Below, one piece after another: positions 9,924 to 19,272 of a stretch of 58,370 nucleotides of DNA. The stretch is from the NCBI GenBank assembly GCA_028823855.1, contig JAPPFL010000056.1, positions 1-58,370 of the forward strand. Direction: 5' to 3'. The stretch is from Albidovulum sp. (lineage in GTDB: Bacteria > Pseudomonadota > Alphaproteobacteria > Rhodobacterales > Rhodobacteraceae). The notes beneath the pieces are model-generated. The model searched no databases. It was given only the letters and a program-made list of their open reading frames with translations, and had not been told where the DNA came from. Each line of letters starts with the position of its first letter. Within the stretch, counting starts at the first letter, position 1. The translations under genes were made by a program, and so were the position numbers.

Positions 9924-10739
9924 TTATCCAAGCAAGAGTTCTAGTGCGCCTATGTCGCTGTCCAGTTGCTCTCTGCGTGCAGTGTCCAAGTTTACGGTTT
10001 CCACCCTTTGCGTCTCAACGCGCGCCACATCGGGAGTCGCGTCCTTGACATAGGCGACGGTTATTGCTTCGTCGGCATCCGTAACGGCATTCGTGGCATC
10101 TACATAAGCAGTAACTCGCTCGCTTATCCCGTTGAATGCAAGCGAAATTACCTCGTTATCTACAGCTACCCGGCTCTTGATGAGTTCGAGCTGGCCTTGC
10201 GCATCGGGTCTGCTAATTTCCCCTTGATTGATTTTCGCTGTCAGGTCGGCGACTTGCTGCATGCGGCAGTTTCTTAGGCCTTCGGCAGCTTGCCCGGTTC
10301 TTGTAACCAGAGCTAGTTCCTCTGAGGCATCGCCGTTAACTGAAGCTAGCAGCGCTTGGCTGTCCGCTGCGTTCTTCGCCTTTTGTTGGTAATAGGTCGC
10401 ACTTGCTCCGACTAGGCTGCCTGCCGTAGCTCCAAGAAGCGCCCCTTCAAATTCACTGCCGTCGTTGGCGGCAAATGCGCCAAAAATCGCTCCGACAGCA
10501 GCGCCTATCATCGCGGCTTCCTGCTGCTCCCGAGCTTCCTCCGCCTTTGCCTCGGCAATGATTGCGTGAAACTGACCGCAAGAATCTTCGGTTTCGCCGG
10601 CTCCTGCCGGCAAATTAACCGGAGAACTGCCGAAGCAGCCCGAAACCAGAAAAACCGCCGAAATAGCGGCGAGCGTGCCTGCGACGCGTTTCGATTGGAA
10701 TTTGGACATTGTTTTTGGGAAATGCATGTTGTTCTCCAT
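9924..10739 (-). CDS. Glycine-zipper lipoprotein
   Basis: A protein of 271 residues with a lipoprotein signal: KRVAGTLAAISAVFLVSGC, lipidated cysteine at 35. After a short linker come a charged helix (about 57-75) and a glycine zipper (about 78-111, IGAAVGAIFGAFA and LLGATAGSLVGA), which usually inserts in or oligomerises at a membrane. The rest is predicted helical with no known family. ATG 10739 lies four bases after the stop of the upstream gene, and AAAGGTAAGG at that junction can serve as its ribosome binding site; the frame is open further upstream but that would run into the previous gene. Probably a membrane-anchored structural partner of the operon's protease and ABC transporter. Function not known. 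Confidence 0.8.
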   Translation of the reverse strand: MENNMHFPKTMSKFQSKRVAGTLAAISAVFLVSGCFGSSPVNLPAGAGETEDSCGQFHAIIAEAKAEEAREQQEAAMIGAAVGAIFGAFAANDGSEFEGALLGATAGSLVGASATYYQQKAKNAADSQALLASVNGDASEELALVTRTGQAAEGLRNCRMQQVADLTAKINQGEISRPDAQGQLELIKSRVAVDNEVISLAFNGISERVTAYVDATNAVTDADEAITVAYVKDATPDVARVETQRVETVNLDTARREQLDSDIGALELLLG

Positions 10740-10743
10740 AGCC

Positions 10744-12696
10744 TTACCTTTGCAGTTTGGGGAAGTCTTGCCTGCGTCTCTCGCGTACCGAATCAAGTTC
10801 TTCCAGCCAAGATTTGCGCATGGCTTCCGTTACGTATCCCCGAGATCGCCTAATTATGCCATAGTGAGTTTCAAAGAGCTCAAGATAGGGGCCGAATATG
10901 TCGACTCTCATTCCGCTCATTCCGAGCCTAGCCTCTACGAATTGCCGCTGCACAAGCGAATCATCCGATCGCACTAGGTCGCCCTGCACTTGCAGATAGA
11001 GATCGAAAGCAGCATCGATCCGCTGCGAGTTTACCGCCAATAGCTCTTTTACTCTTTCCAGCGCCGCTTCGTCTTGGGCATTGAGGTCCCGCTGCTTTTC
11101 AAGAGTAGTAATGCGCTGCATTCCGGCATACATGTTGCGGCCAATGCGATCGATTAAATTGCCGGTGACAATTCCGGAGCGTATCGAGAAGAGAACCCGG
11201 TCCTTTGTTTGAGTGTTCAACGCGACGTTCATTCGGTCAAGTTGCACTTGCAGTTCGCTCACTCGGCTTTCAAGTTCCGCGCGACCAACTTGCCCTTCGG
11301 AGATGGCTCGGCGCAACTTGTTGACCTCCTTAGCGAGTTCGTCGCGGTTGCCGCTTGCAATGCCAATACCGGTAGCTAGCAATTTTCTCCGCCCGGCGGA
11401 CATGAATTTTTCGTACGGAGAATTCGCCATACCTTCAATAAATGCCTCGCCGCTGTCTCTCCGTCCGGCAAAAACAGGGGCGGAAATAGAAAGCCTAGTA
11501 CCCATGGTCGCCGTAGCTCCCTCACCTCCCAGCGTAAAGAGCGACTGCGCTTCACTGCGCCTTCCGACAGTGTTGGATTCACGAAACAGTATGGAGGTAC
11601 CGCCTTTCGTAATGACCCCTCCTACTTGCCCGCTAAGCCCGTCTGGTCGCGTCGGCTGAAACAAATCAAGTACTATCTCTTCCGCATTGCAGACGACATC
11701 GTGGAGTCCGAACAAGTTGGGTTCATTGTGGCCTACGCCGTTCAAAAATTGTCCGTGCTTTCTAGGCGTATCGGCGCAGACCTCGTTGAGTTCCGCATCC
11801 CGCAATGCGCCGGTCTCAGGGTCTCGGATTGCGGGAAGCCGTTTGCTCCTCCCCTGCGACGTAGAGAAGCGGACCCCTCCTCGCGCAGCGAATTCCCATT
11901 CGGATTCGGTCGGCAGCCGCACATAGCCGGTCGCACCTTGTTCCCAAGGCAACATGGGTGCGCCGCCGCTCGATATTCTTTCCGCATCTCCCGCGACAAG
12001 CCAGCCCGAAAATGCGCGTGTAAAGTCCAATGCGTCGAACCATGACAGGCCGCCTTGCGGAAGAATAGAGCGCAAATTCAATTTTTCGAGAGTCCGGTTG
12101 TAGTCGTCGCACACGGAAGAATTTACGCTGCGGGTTTCGTCTCGCGGTAGTTCGAACAAGCCCTGACGATAGATTTCCCATTGCGGCTCGGTCAATTCGT
12201 ACTTGGCCATATAATAGGATTTGGCCTCAATGCTCGCTAATTTGTCGCTAACGGTTTCCTGACCGTTTCTTCCTTGAAGCGTGAACGCGCCGGATACAGG
12301 CGAAATCCATGGGCCATTTGAAAGAACCGTCTGCGGCGTTTCGGCATCGACATCGACGCTTCGCCCGAAATTGCCCTCAAAATTTCCTAGCGGGTTGTTT
12401 GTTGGTACATCAATTCGCATAAAGACCATGTGCCGACCGCAGGGCATCGGCAAAGTAAGAGTTTTCGGCAACCCCGGTCCCGTCCTTCGATTGGGGCAGG
12501 TTACCTTGTCCACCTCGACCGCGCCTTCGGCAATTAGTTTGTTGCGGTTCGCCTTCCAAACGGCAGGATCGTCGATTTGGCACCAATCGACTTCTTCGAT
12601 CGATCCCCAGGCCTTTTTGGGCAAACTCTCGGATATTCCCATCAACAACAGCAAGGCCATGATTGAATGGCTCAGGATCCTTAGGAAACTAGTCAC
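10744..12696 (-). CDS. Exported formylglycine-generating-enzyme-like (SUMF1/FGE-sulfatase) protein, probably non-catalytic
   Basis: A protein of 650 residues with a signal peptide (about 1-24) and an FGE-sulfatase fold (about 160-405). The family hallmark RLPTESEWEFAARGG is at 260-274, NLFGLHDVVCNAEEIV at 327-342 matches the usual GLYDMxGNVxEW block, and KGGTS at 364 matches the RGGSW block. The cysteine expected after that block in catalytic members is absent (SNTVGRRSEAQSL), so it is probably a binding or scaffold version. The C-terminal third is helical, with a likely coiled coil (about 455-500). Translation starts at a GTG inside GTGACTAG, which holds the permease stop, giving an eight-base overlap; ATG 12660 is an alternative but would shorten the signal peptide. 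Confidence 0.82.
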   Translation of the reverse strand: MTSFLRILSHSIMALLLLMGISESLPKKAWGSIEEVDWCQIDDPAVWKANRNKLIAEGAVEVDKVTCPNRRTGPGLPKTLTLPMPCGRHMVFMRIDVPTNNPLGNFEGNFGRSVDVDAETPQTVLSNGPWISPVSGAFTLQGRNGQETVSDKLASIEAKSYYMAKYELTEPQWEIYRQGLFELPRDETRSVNSSVCDDYNRTLEKLNLRSILPQGGLSWFDALDFTRAFSGWLVAGDAERISSGGAPMLPWEQGATGYVRLPTESEWEFAARGGVRFSTSQGRSKRLPAIRDPETGALRDAELNEVCADTPRKHGQFLNGVGHNEPNLFGLHDVVCNAEEIVLDLFQPTRPDGLSGQVGGVITKGGTSILFRESNTVGRRSEAQSLFTLGGEGATATMGTRLSISAPVFAGRRDSGEAFIEGMANSPYEKFMSAGRRKLLATGIGIASGNRDELAKEVNKLRRAISEGQVGRAELESRVSELQVQLDRMNVALNTQTKDRVLFSIRSGIVTGNLIDRIGRNMYAGMQRITTLEKQRDLNAQDEAALERVKELLAVNSQRIDAAFDLYLQVQGDLVRSDDSLVQRQFVEARLGMSGMRVDIFGPYLELFETHYGIIRRSRGYVTEAMRKSWLEELDSVRERRRQDFPKLQR

Positions 12697-13915
12697 GTCG
12701 CAGCCCTTCCGTGGGTTCGAGCTTTGCCGCCTTCAGACCGGCGAAGCTGCCCGCTATTCCTCCTGCCAAAGCCGACGCGACGAGAGTTATGCCGATACTG
12801 GATAGATCAAGCCTCGATACATCGCCTTCAAGGTCTGCGAGCCCCTCGAAATGTTTGTTGACGACAGGCTGCGCCATTAATGCGATGGTGCAAGATACAG
12901 CCGCTCCGACGATCGCAATCAATATCCCCTGAATAGACGGAATAAGGGATATTTCAGCCGTGGTGAAGCCGAGGAGCCGAAGAATCGACAATTCTCGAGC
13001 CTTTTCGACCACGCTCGCGGCGAGGTGAAGGCCGAGAGTTAGAAGAAAACCTGTGGCGCTTAGCGTTGTTACGGCCAAAAAAACCCAACCGAGGGCGGAT
13101 TCGATTGCCAGCGTTCGCTCGATTTCCGAGGAACGGGTAATTATGTCGAGGCCGTCGCGCAGCAGTCGGTTGCGAAGGTAGGAGACGTGCCGGATGTCCT
13201 GCGCAAAGAGGCGAAAGCTCGAATACGTCTCTTTGGAGCCGGCCGCTAAAGTGCTTTCTTCCCTTAGTCCGGGCCATCCAAGTTCAGGCACGGCGAACCC
13301 TTCGCGCCAGCGTTCTACTATCTGTTCAAGCTCTGGCGATAAAAAGATATCGTCGGTCTGCAAGATATTCCTGGGCACCATTCCGACGACTTTAAGGTCG
13401 ATGCGCCTGACTTCTCGTTCTCCGTCGTCAATTCGGCCGATTACCATCGTAACGATTTCGCCGGTTGCCACGCCGGTTTCGACAGCCGCTCGTTCCGTCA
13501 GCACGGCTTCGCGCAGCCCTTTCGGCGGCGGTTGTCCTTGCAGATATGGATCGTTTTCGTTGGTCGGAATAATTCGGCTGTCGAGCATGCGCCGGGAATT
13601 TGGACCGCGAAGCCTTGCGGAGGCGGCAAGATAGCGGGCTCTCGGTAGGATAAACCCTACGCGATCATCGTTGGCCAATGCATGGAACCATTCTTTTGAG
13701 AGTTCCTGATCGCCATTCAGCCTGATTTCACGAACTCGCGGATCTTTGTTGAGATTTTCTATGAGATTCGTAACGATCCCGTACTTTAGCCCGTACAGCA
13801 GAAGCAGGGGCAGGAGAGCTACAAGAACGGCAACCATGAGGCACAATGTCGACTGCCGGCCATGATGAAGATCATTCGTTGCAACCCGGATCAGCAGCAA
13901 CGGGCGTAGTCGCAT
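12689..13915 (-). CDS. ABC transporter permease, FtsX/MacB/LolE type
   Basis: A permease of 408 residues with FtsX topology: one N-terminal membrane helix (about 20-45, LCLMVAVLVALLPLLLLYG), a large periplasmic domain (about 50-260), then three helices near the C-terminus (FLAVTTLSATGFLLTLGLHL, IQGILIAIVGAAVSCTIALM and IGITLVASALAGGIAGSFAGL). AREISILRLLG-like sequence (ARELSILRLLGFT) in the cytoplasmic loop is the usual coupling segment. Start ATG 13915 shares a base with the ATPase stop (TAATG), preceded by GGAGG nine bases upstream. Such permeases work as mechanotransmission devices or lipoprotein extractors, not channels, so this pair may pull on or regulate the operon's exported proteins. 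Confidence 0.87.
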   Translation of the reverse strand: MRLRPLLLIRVATNDLHHGRQSTLCLMVAVLVALLPLLLLYGLKYGIVTNLIENLNKDPRVREIRLNGDQELSKEWFHALANDDRVGFILPRARYLAASARLRGPNSRRMLDSRIIPTNENDPYLQGQPPPKGLREAVLTERAAVETGVATGEIVTMVIGRIDDGEREVRRIDLKVVGMVPRNILQTDDIFLSPELEQIVERWREGFAVPELGWPGLREESTLAAGSKETYSSFRLFAQDIRHVSYLRNRLLRDGLDIITRSSEIERTLAIESALGWVFLAVTTLSATGFLLTLGLHLAASVVEKARELSILRLLGFTTAEISLIPSIQGILIAIVGAAVSCTIALMAQPVVNKHFEGLADLEGDVSRLDLSSIGITLVASALAGGIAGSFAGLKAAKLEPTEGLRRD

Positions 13916-14715
13916 TACTCGTTTTCCTCCATGCAAAGTGTAGCTCGCCTTAGTGCTGGACCTTCCTCAATTGAAACACGGGCGATGCGGAACCCGAACC
14001 GCCGAAGCAATTTCGCATTGTGGCTTGCCAGAACAACTGCCGCGCCTCTTGCTTCGGCTTGCGATGCAAGTAGCGCCATGACATCTTCGGATGCGGAAAG
14101 ATCGAGCGAAGCCGTTGGCTCGTCTCCAATTAGCAGCCTTGGATTAGCTGCGACAGCGCGTAAAACGGCGGCCCGCTGGCGTTGACCGCCGGAGAGCGAA
14201 GCAGGCATTCGGTGTACTAGATCGCCTATCCCGATCGCACGGGCCGAATTCGTTATTCTTTGAAGGTTTTCGCGATTCTTGCCTACGGAAAGCTCGGCTG
14301 CGAGTCGCGCATTCTCAAAAACGCTCAGATAGGGCAAAAGCCCGCCGTCCTGCATGATAAAGCCCATGCAGTTTGCGCGAATTTCGGTAAGCGCATCTGA
14401 ATTTCGCTGCAGAATCGGCGGAACGATGTCGATAATCCGCCCGTCTCCATCCGGCGAAAGAAAAAACGATTCGATTTCATCTGGCCAGATGAGCAGCCCC
14501 AACATTTCGAGGAATGTCGTCTTTCCGCTTCCGCTCGGGCCTACGAAGCCAATTCTGTCGCATTGCAGAACTTCGAACTCGGGGACTTCTAGTACAAATT
14601 CTGCGCGCGACACCGGATCATGCCTGACGATCCGGAGCCCGCGAATAATTAGAACGGTGCTCCTTTTCGCATTAACTGGCGTAAAGTATTCCGATGTCAG
14701 CGCAATTCCACTCAA
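13915..14715 (-). CDS. ABC transporter ATP-binding protein, LolD/MacB type
   Basis: ATPase of 266 residues with every nucleotide-binding motif intact: Walker A GPSGSGKTT (59-67), Q-loop Q122 in FIMQDGGLLPYLSVFEN, signature LSGGQRQRAA (174-183), Walker B LLIGDEPTASLD (194-205) and H-loop H232 in LASHN. The Q-loop context is that of the LolD/MacB/FtsE group, which matches the FtsX-type permease encoded next. It starts 11 bases after the stop of the vWA gene and ends in a TAATG junction with the permease. A cytoplasmic motor that powers the inner membrane complex. Confidence 0.9.
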   Translation of the reverse strand: MSGIALTSEYFTPVNAKRSTVLIIRGLRIVRHDPVSRAEFVLEVPEFEVLQCDRIGFVGPSGSGKTTFLEMLGLLIWPDEIESFFLSPDGDGRIIDIVPPILQRNSDALTEIRANCMGFIMQDGGLLPYLSVFENARLAAELSVGKNRENLQRITNSARAIGIGDLVHRMPASLSGGQRQRAAVLRAVAANPRLLIGDEPTASLDLSASEDVMALLASQAEARGAAVVLASHNAKLLRRFGFRIARVSIEEGPALRRATLCMEENE

Positions 14716-14726
14716 CCGGCGTCTCT

Positions 14727-17177
14727 TTAAGGAAGATTATCCAACGGCACGAGCGTCGTCTCAAGTCCGCTTATGCCCGAACCGAAATCCTTCCAAAGGT
14801 CGATATTCTCTTCAATTGATGCGTAGATATTGGATTTTTCTTCCAGTTGTTCGACTAGTTCTTGGCGTTGTGACACGCTAAGTGAGCCCCAGTACAGTTC
14901 GTTGATTCGAAGAATTTCGCTCCGGTAGGGTAGGTTTTGTAGAAACGCTGGAAGAATCGCCTCCATGATATTGTCGGAATCCGGCGTAGGAGCCTCCGGG
15001 TCAGTTGCTGTCTCGGCCGCCAAGAGCTGGAGGTTTTGGAAGAATTTTGTCGGGTCGTCGCCTCCGTTGCGGAAAGCATCCACAATGTTGTCGAGTTTTC
15101 GTCCAAGTGTCGAGAGCTGGTTCCTGGTCAAAAAAACGCTGACGCTCATCATCTTAAGTTCCGGATCGGTCAGGTCGCGGTCGGCCGCCCATCCTGCAAG
15201 AAAGCTTGGCGCAATGTCGGTTCCGACTTCGGAAAGGCTCTCAAGCTGCGCTCTGAAGATTTCATTGGAGACGGCGCGAGCCACGGTTTGCATTTCCGGG
15301 CCTTTGGGAACTAGATCTTCGTCTTCGGGCAAAATTATTCCGGAAGACATTCTCAAAAGATCTATCCCGATTTGGTTAGCCAAATTGCTGAGCTGTATCT
15401 TGAATTCCGAATCGTCCGTCGCATTGACGGAAATATATTTCGGATTGTTAATGTCTCCTGTTCTAGCGAATAGCTCGTATTGAGCTCTTGCGCGTTCGAA
15501 ATCGCCATTCTTCTGGTTGGCGGGTGTTTGCAAGTGTACCGGGACAATTGCAATGTTGTACTGCCTGGCTAAATCCAGGATGCTTCTTTCGGAAATTCCA
15601 GGAAGCGAGGCCAGCGGGTCGTTTCCGGTCCGAGCCGAGGCGTCGGTGACCAAAATTATTAGTCTTGCGCCGTACGGATCCCAATCCAAATCGGATATCG
15701 CTGTATCAATTCCCGCGAAAACATCCTCTCTGAAATCCAGCGTAGGATACGAACTTTCATTTATCCGCCTCATTCCGTTCAGCACATCAATCGGCTCTGA
15801 TTCGATGTCCAAAGGATGGAAAATTCTCGTCACATACTCAATCTTGTCGTTGACATTGATGTTGTCGCGAAAGCCGATCACGCTAAAGCTAACTAGGCTC
15901 GAGCTTTCATAGCGAGAGAACACATCGTAGAAGGCCTGTACGGTTTCATGCGTTCTTTCAATGAATGGCGCCATTGAAATCGTTGTATCGATTACGAACG
16001 CAATGCCAATGCGAAAAGGGTTTCCCTGCTCCGCAAGATCTGAACTGGACGAGCGAAATGTCCTGTCGTCTCTCGCGCCGATATTACGAGAATCGGCAGG
16101 AACGGCCGCCACTTTCAACAGTACCGTTTCCGTAGCGTCGTCGAAATAACCCTCTTTCCAGTCTAGAATTGGAAGAAGATAGGGGTCCTGGTCGAATCTG
16201 AGCCCGGCGTCAGGCTCAATCGCTACAAGTTCCGGATCCCACGCCGGTACATAATCTGGGCTATTGGCCGCTTTGTCGCGTTCCTCAAAGATATTGTCGT
16301 AGTGGGACTGGGCTTCTCTAGCGAACTGAACAGAACTGATTAAATCGATGACATTTTCTGATTCTTCGAAAAACAGCGTTCGCTGCCTCTGCCCGACAGG
16401 CGCGAATTGCATAACCAGCATCGTTGACCAATCCAGCGTATCGTCTAGCTTAATCCACCCCAGTGTTTTTTCGCGCAGCGAGAAGCCTACTTCCAACCAC
16501 GACTCGCCGTCGCGGGATTCTTCTCCAAATACATAGAACACCGTAAAGACAGGGTGTTCATACGGATCGCTATCTTCGGGGTGCACCAATCCGCCGGGTA
16601 GAGAAATCACTCGGCGGTAAATGTTGGGATTCCCCGGATCTGTAAGCGGTTCTCTACGAATTCCACTATCGTCCGGAGCGCTACCGCCTGAACTGGCCGT
16701 CGAATCGTCCTGGGCGTCGAATTGATTCGAATCGCTGGCTGAATTTCCCGAACCGCTCGCTAGTTGTTTCGCGTCTTCAACTTTCTTCCTGAGTTCTGCC
16801 GTATGCTGGTCGAATCTATCGATGTCTACTTCGATACCCAGAAGAATTTGCATAATCTGATCAAGCTGAACGTTAGCATTTCCTTCGTCGTCGCATTCGA
16901 GGATCGGTCGGGCACTCTTAAAATATTCATTTGGGAGCTGCGGCAGTTCTTCTCTAGAAGACGTATCGACCTGCAATTCTTTCGGTAGAGTTGAATTGAG
17001 ATAGGAAACTGAGTCGGCACGCGACTGCGACTTGATTAATTTCCTCTCAATTTCCTTGTATTTAGCTGTCAATTGCCGCGCATAGGCCAAAGTGTCTTCA
17101 TTGCATTCGGCCGCAAGCGACGATGCAAAAGGAAGCGCGGCGACTAAAATTGCCAAAAGTATTGAAATAGATCTCAC
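14727..17177 (-). CDS. Exported von Willebrand A protein resembling the C-terminal half of PpkA
   Basis: A protein of 816 residues, first gene of the operon. Signal peptide about 1-22 (ILLAILVAALPFASSLAAE); the cysteine at 25 does not follow a good lipobox. A helical segment (30-140) and a Ser/Asp-rich linker (140-175) follow. Then comes an SH3-like region (about 205-262, VFTVFYVFGEE and WLEVGFS) of the kind seen before the vWA domain of type VI secretion kinase PpkA. The vWA domain (about 388-590) has a MIDAS-type D397-T-T-I-S401 and D512 in LVTDAS, so metal binding is plausible. About 220 further helical residues have no known family. No kinase domain is present. The start is GTG 17177 with GAGGG six bases upstream. 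Confidence 0.83.
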   Translation of the reverse strand: MRSISILLAILVAALPFASSLAAECNEDTLAYARQLTAKYKEIERKLIKSQSRADSVSYLNSTLPKELQVDTSSREELPQLPNEYFKSARPILECDDEGNANVQLDQIMQILLGIEVDIDRFDQHTAELRKKVEDAKQLASGSGNSASDSNQFDAQDDSTASSGGSAPDDSGIRREPLTDPGNPNIYRRVISLPGGLVHPEDSDPYEHPVFTVFYVFGEESRDGESWLEVGFSLREKTLGWIKLDDTLDWSTMLVMQFAPVGQRQRTLFFEESENVIDLISSVQFAREAQSHYDNIFEERDKAANSPDYVPAWDPELVAIEPDAGLRFDQDPYLLPILDWKEGYFDDATETVLLKVAAVPADSRNIGARDDRTFRSSSSDLAEQGNPFRIGIAFVIDTTISMAPFIERTHETVQAFYDVFSRYESSSLVSFSVIGFRDNINVNDKIEYVTRIFHPLDIESEPIDVLNGMRRINESSYPTLDFREDVFAGIDTAISDLDWDPYGARLIILVTDASARTGNDPLASLPGISERSILDLARQYNIAIVPVHLQTPANQKNGDFERARAQYELFARTGDINNPKYISVNATDDSEFKIQLSNLANQIGIDLLRMSSGIILPEDEDLVPKGPEMQTVARAVSNEIFRAQLESLSEVGTDIAPSFLAGWAADRDLTDPELKMMSVSVFLTRNQLSTLGRKLDNIVDAFRNGGDDPTKFFQNLQLLAAETATDPEAPTPDSDNIMEAILPAFLQNLPYRSEILRINELYWGSLSVSQRQELVEQLEEKSNIYASIEENIDLWKDFGSGISGLETTLVPLDNLP

Positions 17178-17218
17178 GATAGCCCTCGATTATTAGGAGA
17201 AAACCCACAATTAGCGGA

Positions 17219-17248
17219 ATACAAACCAACTTTGCACATGAGTGTCAA
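17219..17248 (-). promoter_or_regulatory. Probable promoter of the vWA-ABC-FGE-protease operon
   Basis: Reading the minus strand, TTGACA (17248-17243) is followed by 17 bases and TTTGTA/TTGTAT (17225-17219), about 40 bases before the GTG start. The -35 box is perfect and the -10 box is poor. A second TTGACA copy lies 11 bases further upstream (17259-17254), so it could also be part of an operator repeat. Confidence 0.4.
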
Positions 17249-17259
17249 AAAAATGTCAA

Positions 17260-17878
17260 CTTCGATTCACATTGAGGCGCGCTAGTCTGAAGTTGCCGCG
17301 ATTGTCGGACACGGGAAGCGAGATTTTGACATTAATTAGGGAAGCGGTAGGGAACTTGATAACAAAATCGAAGTTTTGCCGTCGTTGCGAGTTTTGCACC
17401 CCGTTATATAGTCCAAATGAAAGAGATTCTCGTCCTCGTTCTTTTCGAAGGATGCTTAAAGGGCGTTTGGATTTCTCGCCTACTCTATGAACTGAATAGG
17501 TGGAAACCCGATGGAGCCTATATTGTCTTTACGGCATCTCGGCGACATTATACGGAGCTGCCTCGATGCGCGTCGAAACATTGACTTGCGATTTAGAGAA
17601 TCGGCACTTGGTCGGATAGAATTCGTACTGTAACCGACCGCCTGCCAAGCAGCGCGGCCGCGTATAGACGGCTCCAGTTATTCGACCGCGTTTTCGTCTC
17701 GAAAATCCATGGCAGAACGAAAAACAGAAAAAAAGACTCGAGAATTTTGTCGGCTCGGCTTTGGCCGCCTCCGGTTCCGCCGCGCACAGTATACGGAAGC
17801 AGAATCGACCACGCCGGCCGGCAACTTGAATTTAATCCTCAATCCTCGCCAACAAAAATGGCGCGGGCACAATGCAAG
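17260..17878. other. Intergenic stretch, nothing recognised
   Basis: No coding or RNA feature identified between the operon promoter and the truA stop. Short open frames here lack family motifs. Confidence 0.45.
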
Positions 17879-18664
17879 TCAAATCTGCGCGCCCGGTCTC
17901 TCAAATGGATCGGGGTCGTAAAACGCGCGATCGAAATACAGTCCGTCAGGCGGAGCCACTGGGCCGCAAGCTTGCCGGTCTCGGGCCTTGAGCGCCTCCA
18001 GAATATCGTCCGGCGCCCAAGCGCCGGCCCCGACCCGCTCAAGGCTTCCCACCATGCTCCGGATTTGGCGATGCATGAAGCTTCGCGCCTTGGCTATGAA
18101 CCTGAACTCAATTCCGTCCGAAAGCAGCAATTCATCGATTTCAAGCTCGTCCAGGGTCTTTACAGGAGAATCGGCCTGGCAATGCGCCGAGCGAAACGTT
18201 GTAAAGTCGTGGCGGCCAAGAAAATGTTTCGCGGCAATCCTCATCGGGTCCGCAGCCAAGGGATATGGAATTTGCCAGGCCAGGCCCTTCTGGTAGGTAA
18301 GCGGCGCTCGCCGCGACACGAGCCGGAAAACATATCTGCGCCCGGTCGCCGACATCCTGGCGTTGAAATCGTTCGCGACGCGGGTGGCCTGCAGCACAGC
18401 TACGCGCCTTGGACGCAGATGCGCGTTCAAGGCTTCCGCCAAGCGAAACGGTTCCCATTCCTTTTGCAAATCGCAATGAGCGACCTGTCCGACGGCATGA
18501 ACTCCCGAATCGGTTCTGCCCGCCGCGGTCGCTCTTGGAACTCCCATATCGATCTTTCCGAGAGCCTCCTCGAATGCCTGCTGCACGCTTATTTGCCCCT
18601 TTTGCCTTTGCCAACCGGCGAACGGCCTGCCATCATATTCGATCTTGAATGCAAAGCGGGGCAT
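17879..18664 (-). CDS. truA: tRNA pseudouridine(38-40) synthase
   Basis: TruA of 261 residues, which converts uridines 38-40 in the tRNA anticodon arm to pseudouridine. The catalytic aspartate is D52 in [13 protein letters not shown], and the [21 protein letters not shown] block is the usual C-terminal signature. The frame stays open upstream to 18925, but ATG 18664 ([12 protein letters not shown]) is where TruA proteins begin and the extra 87 codons look random. No strong ribosome binding site is seen. It stands alone here, convergent with nothing and divergent from the cupin gene. Confidence 0.95.
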   Translation of the reverse strand: MPRFAFKIEYDGRPFAGWQRQKGQISVQQAFEEALGKIDMGVPRATAAGRTDSGVHAVGQVAHCDLQKEWEPFRLAEALNAHLRPRRVAVLQATRVANDFNARMSATGRRYVFRLVSRRAPLTYQKGLAWQIPYPLAADPMRIAAKHFLGRHDFTTFRSAHCQADSPVKTLDELEIDELLLSDGIEFRFIAKARSFMHRQIRSMVGSLERVGAGAWAPDDILEALKARDRQACGPVAPPDGLYFDRAFYDPDPFERPGAQI

Positions 18665-18927
18665 TCCGAATCCACTATGCCGATATCCGGGTATTGCCAA
18701 CTTCAAACCCAATTTTATCGGGACGGGCAAGCGCTCGATTGCGGTAAGGTATGTCGAACGAACGGTACGCGCTTGCTCGCAATGGCGCATCGCCGTCGTC
18801 GATTTCAATCGTCGCGGGCTTCGCGAACTCCGCCCGGCGCTTCTTTTTCGCTCCGCAATCGATATTACACGTTCCGATAGCGGCAAGCGAGGCGTATCGC
18901 TCTCGCTAGAATGAAAGGACGGCAACC

Positions 18928-19272
18928 ATGGATCCGATTGCTCCGGAAAGGCGACGGGTTGTAAACTTGGCCAATGGCGAATTTGTTCCTTTGCTCAACG
19001 AGAGCGGGCGCGAAGACGGGAAGGTGCTGCAAGTCAATCCGCGCAAGAAACTAGGATTCGGCTTTCACATATACCGAATGGAAGCGGGGCACGCGACAAC
19101 GCCGCATGAGCACGAGGGCGACGAGGAATTCCTTGTTCTCGAGGGCGAAATCGTGGACCACGACGGCCATCGATACGGCAAAGGCGATCTTGTCTGGCTT
19201 GAGGCCGGTACAATGCACAACTCGTATACTCCCGAGGGTGCATTGCTGGCCGTATACTACCGAGGCCCCTAG
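18928..19272 (+). CDS. Small cupin-domain protein
   Basis: A single-domain cupin of 114 residues. The first cupin motif, with metal-binding histidines and glutamate, is seen in [18 protein letters not shown], and the second in [19 protein letters not shown]. It probably binds one metal ion in a beta-barrel. Function unknown; small cupins of this type are often sugar or aromatic metabolism enzymes, or sensors. AAAGGA lies about 11 bases before ATG 18928. It is a stand-alone gene divergent from truA. Confidence 0.8.
   Translation: MDPIAPERRRVVNLANGEFVPLLNESGREDGKVLQVNPRKKLGFGFHIYRMEAGHATTPHEHEGDEEFLVLEGEIVDHDGHRYGKGDLVWLEAGTMHNSYTPEGALLAVYYRGP

Noticed and set aside
18665-18925. N-terminal extension of 87 codons in frame with truA
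   Set aside because: Composition and content look random, TruA proteins start at the later ATG, and no ribosome binding site supports the longer form.
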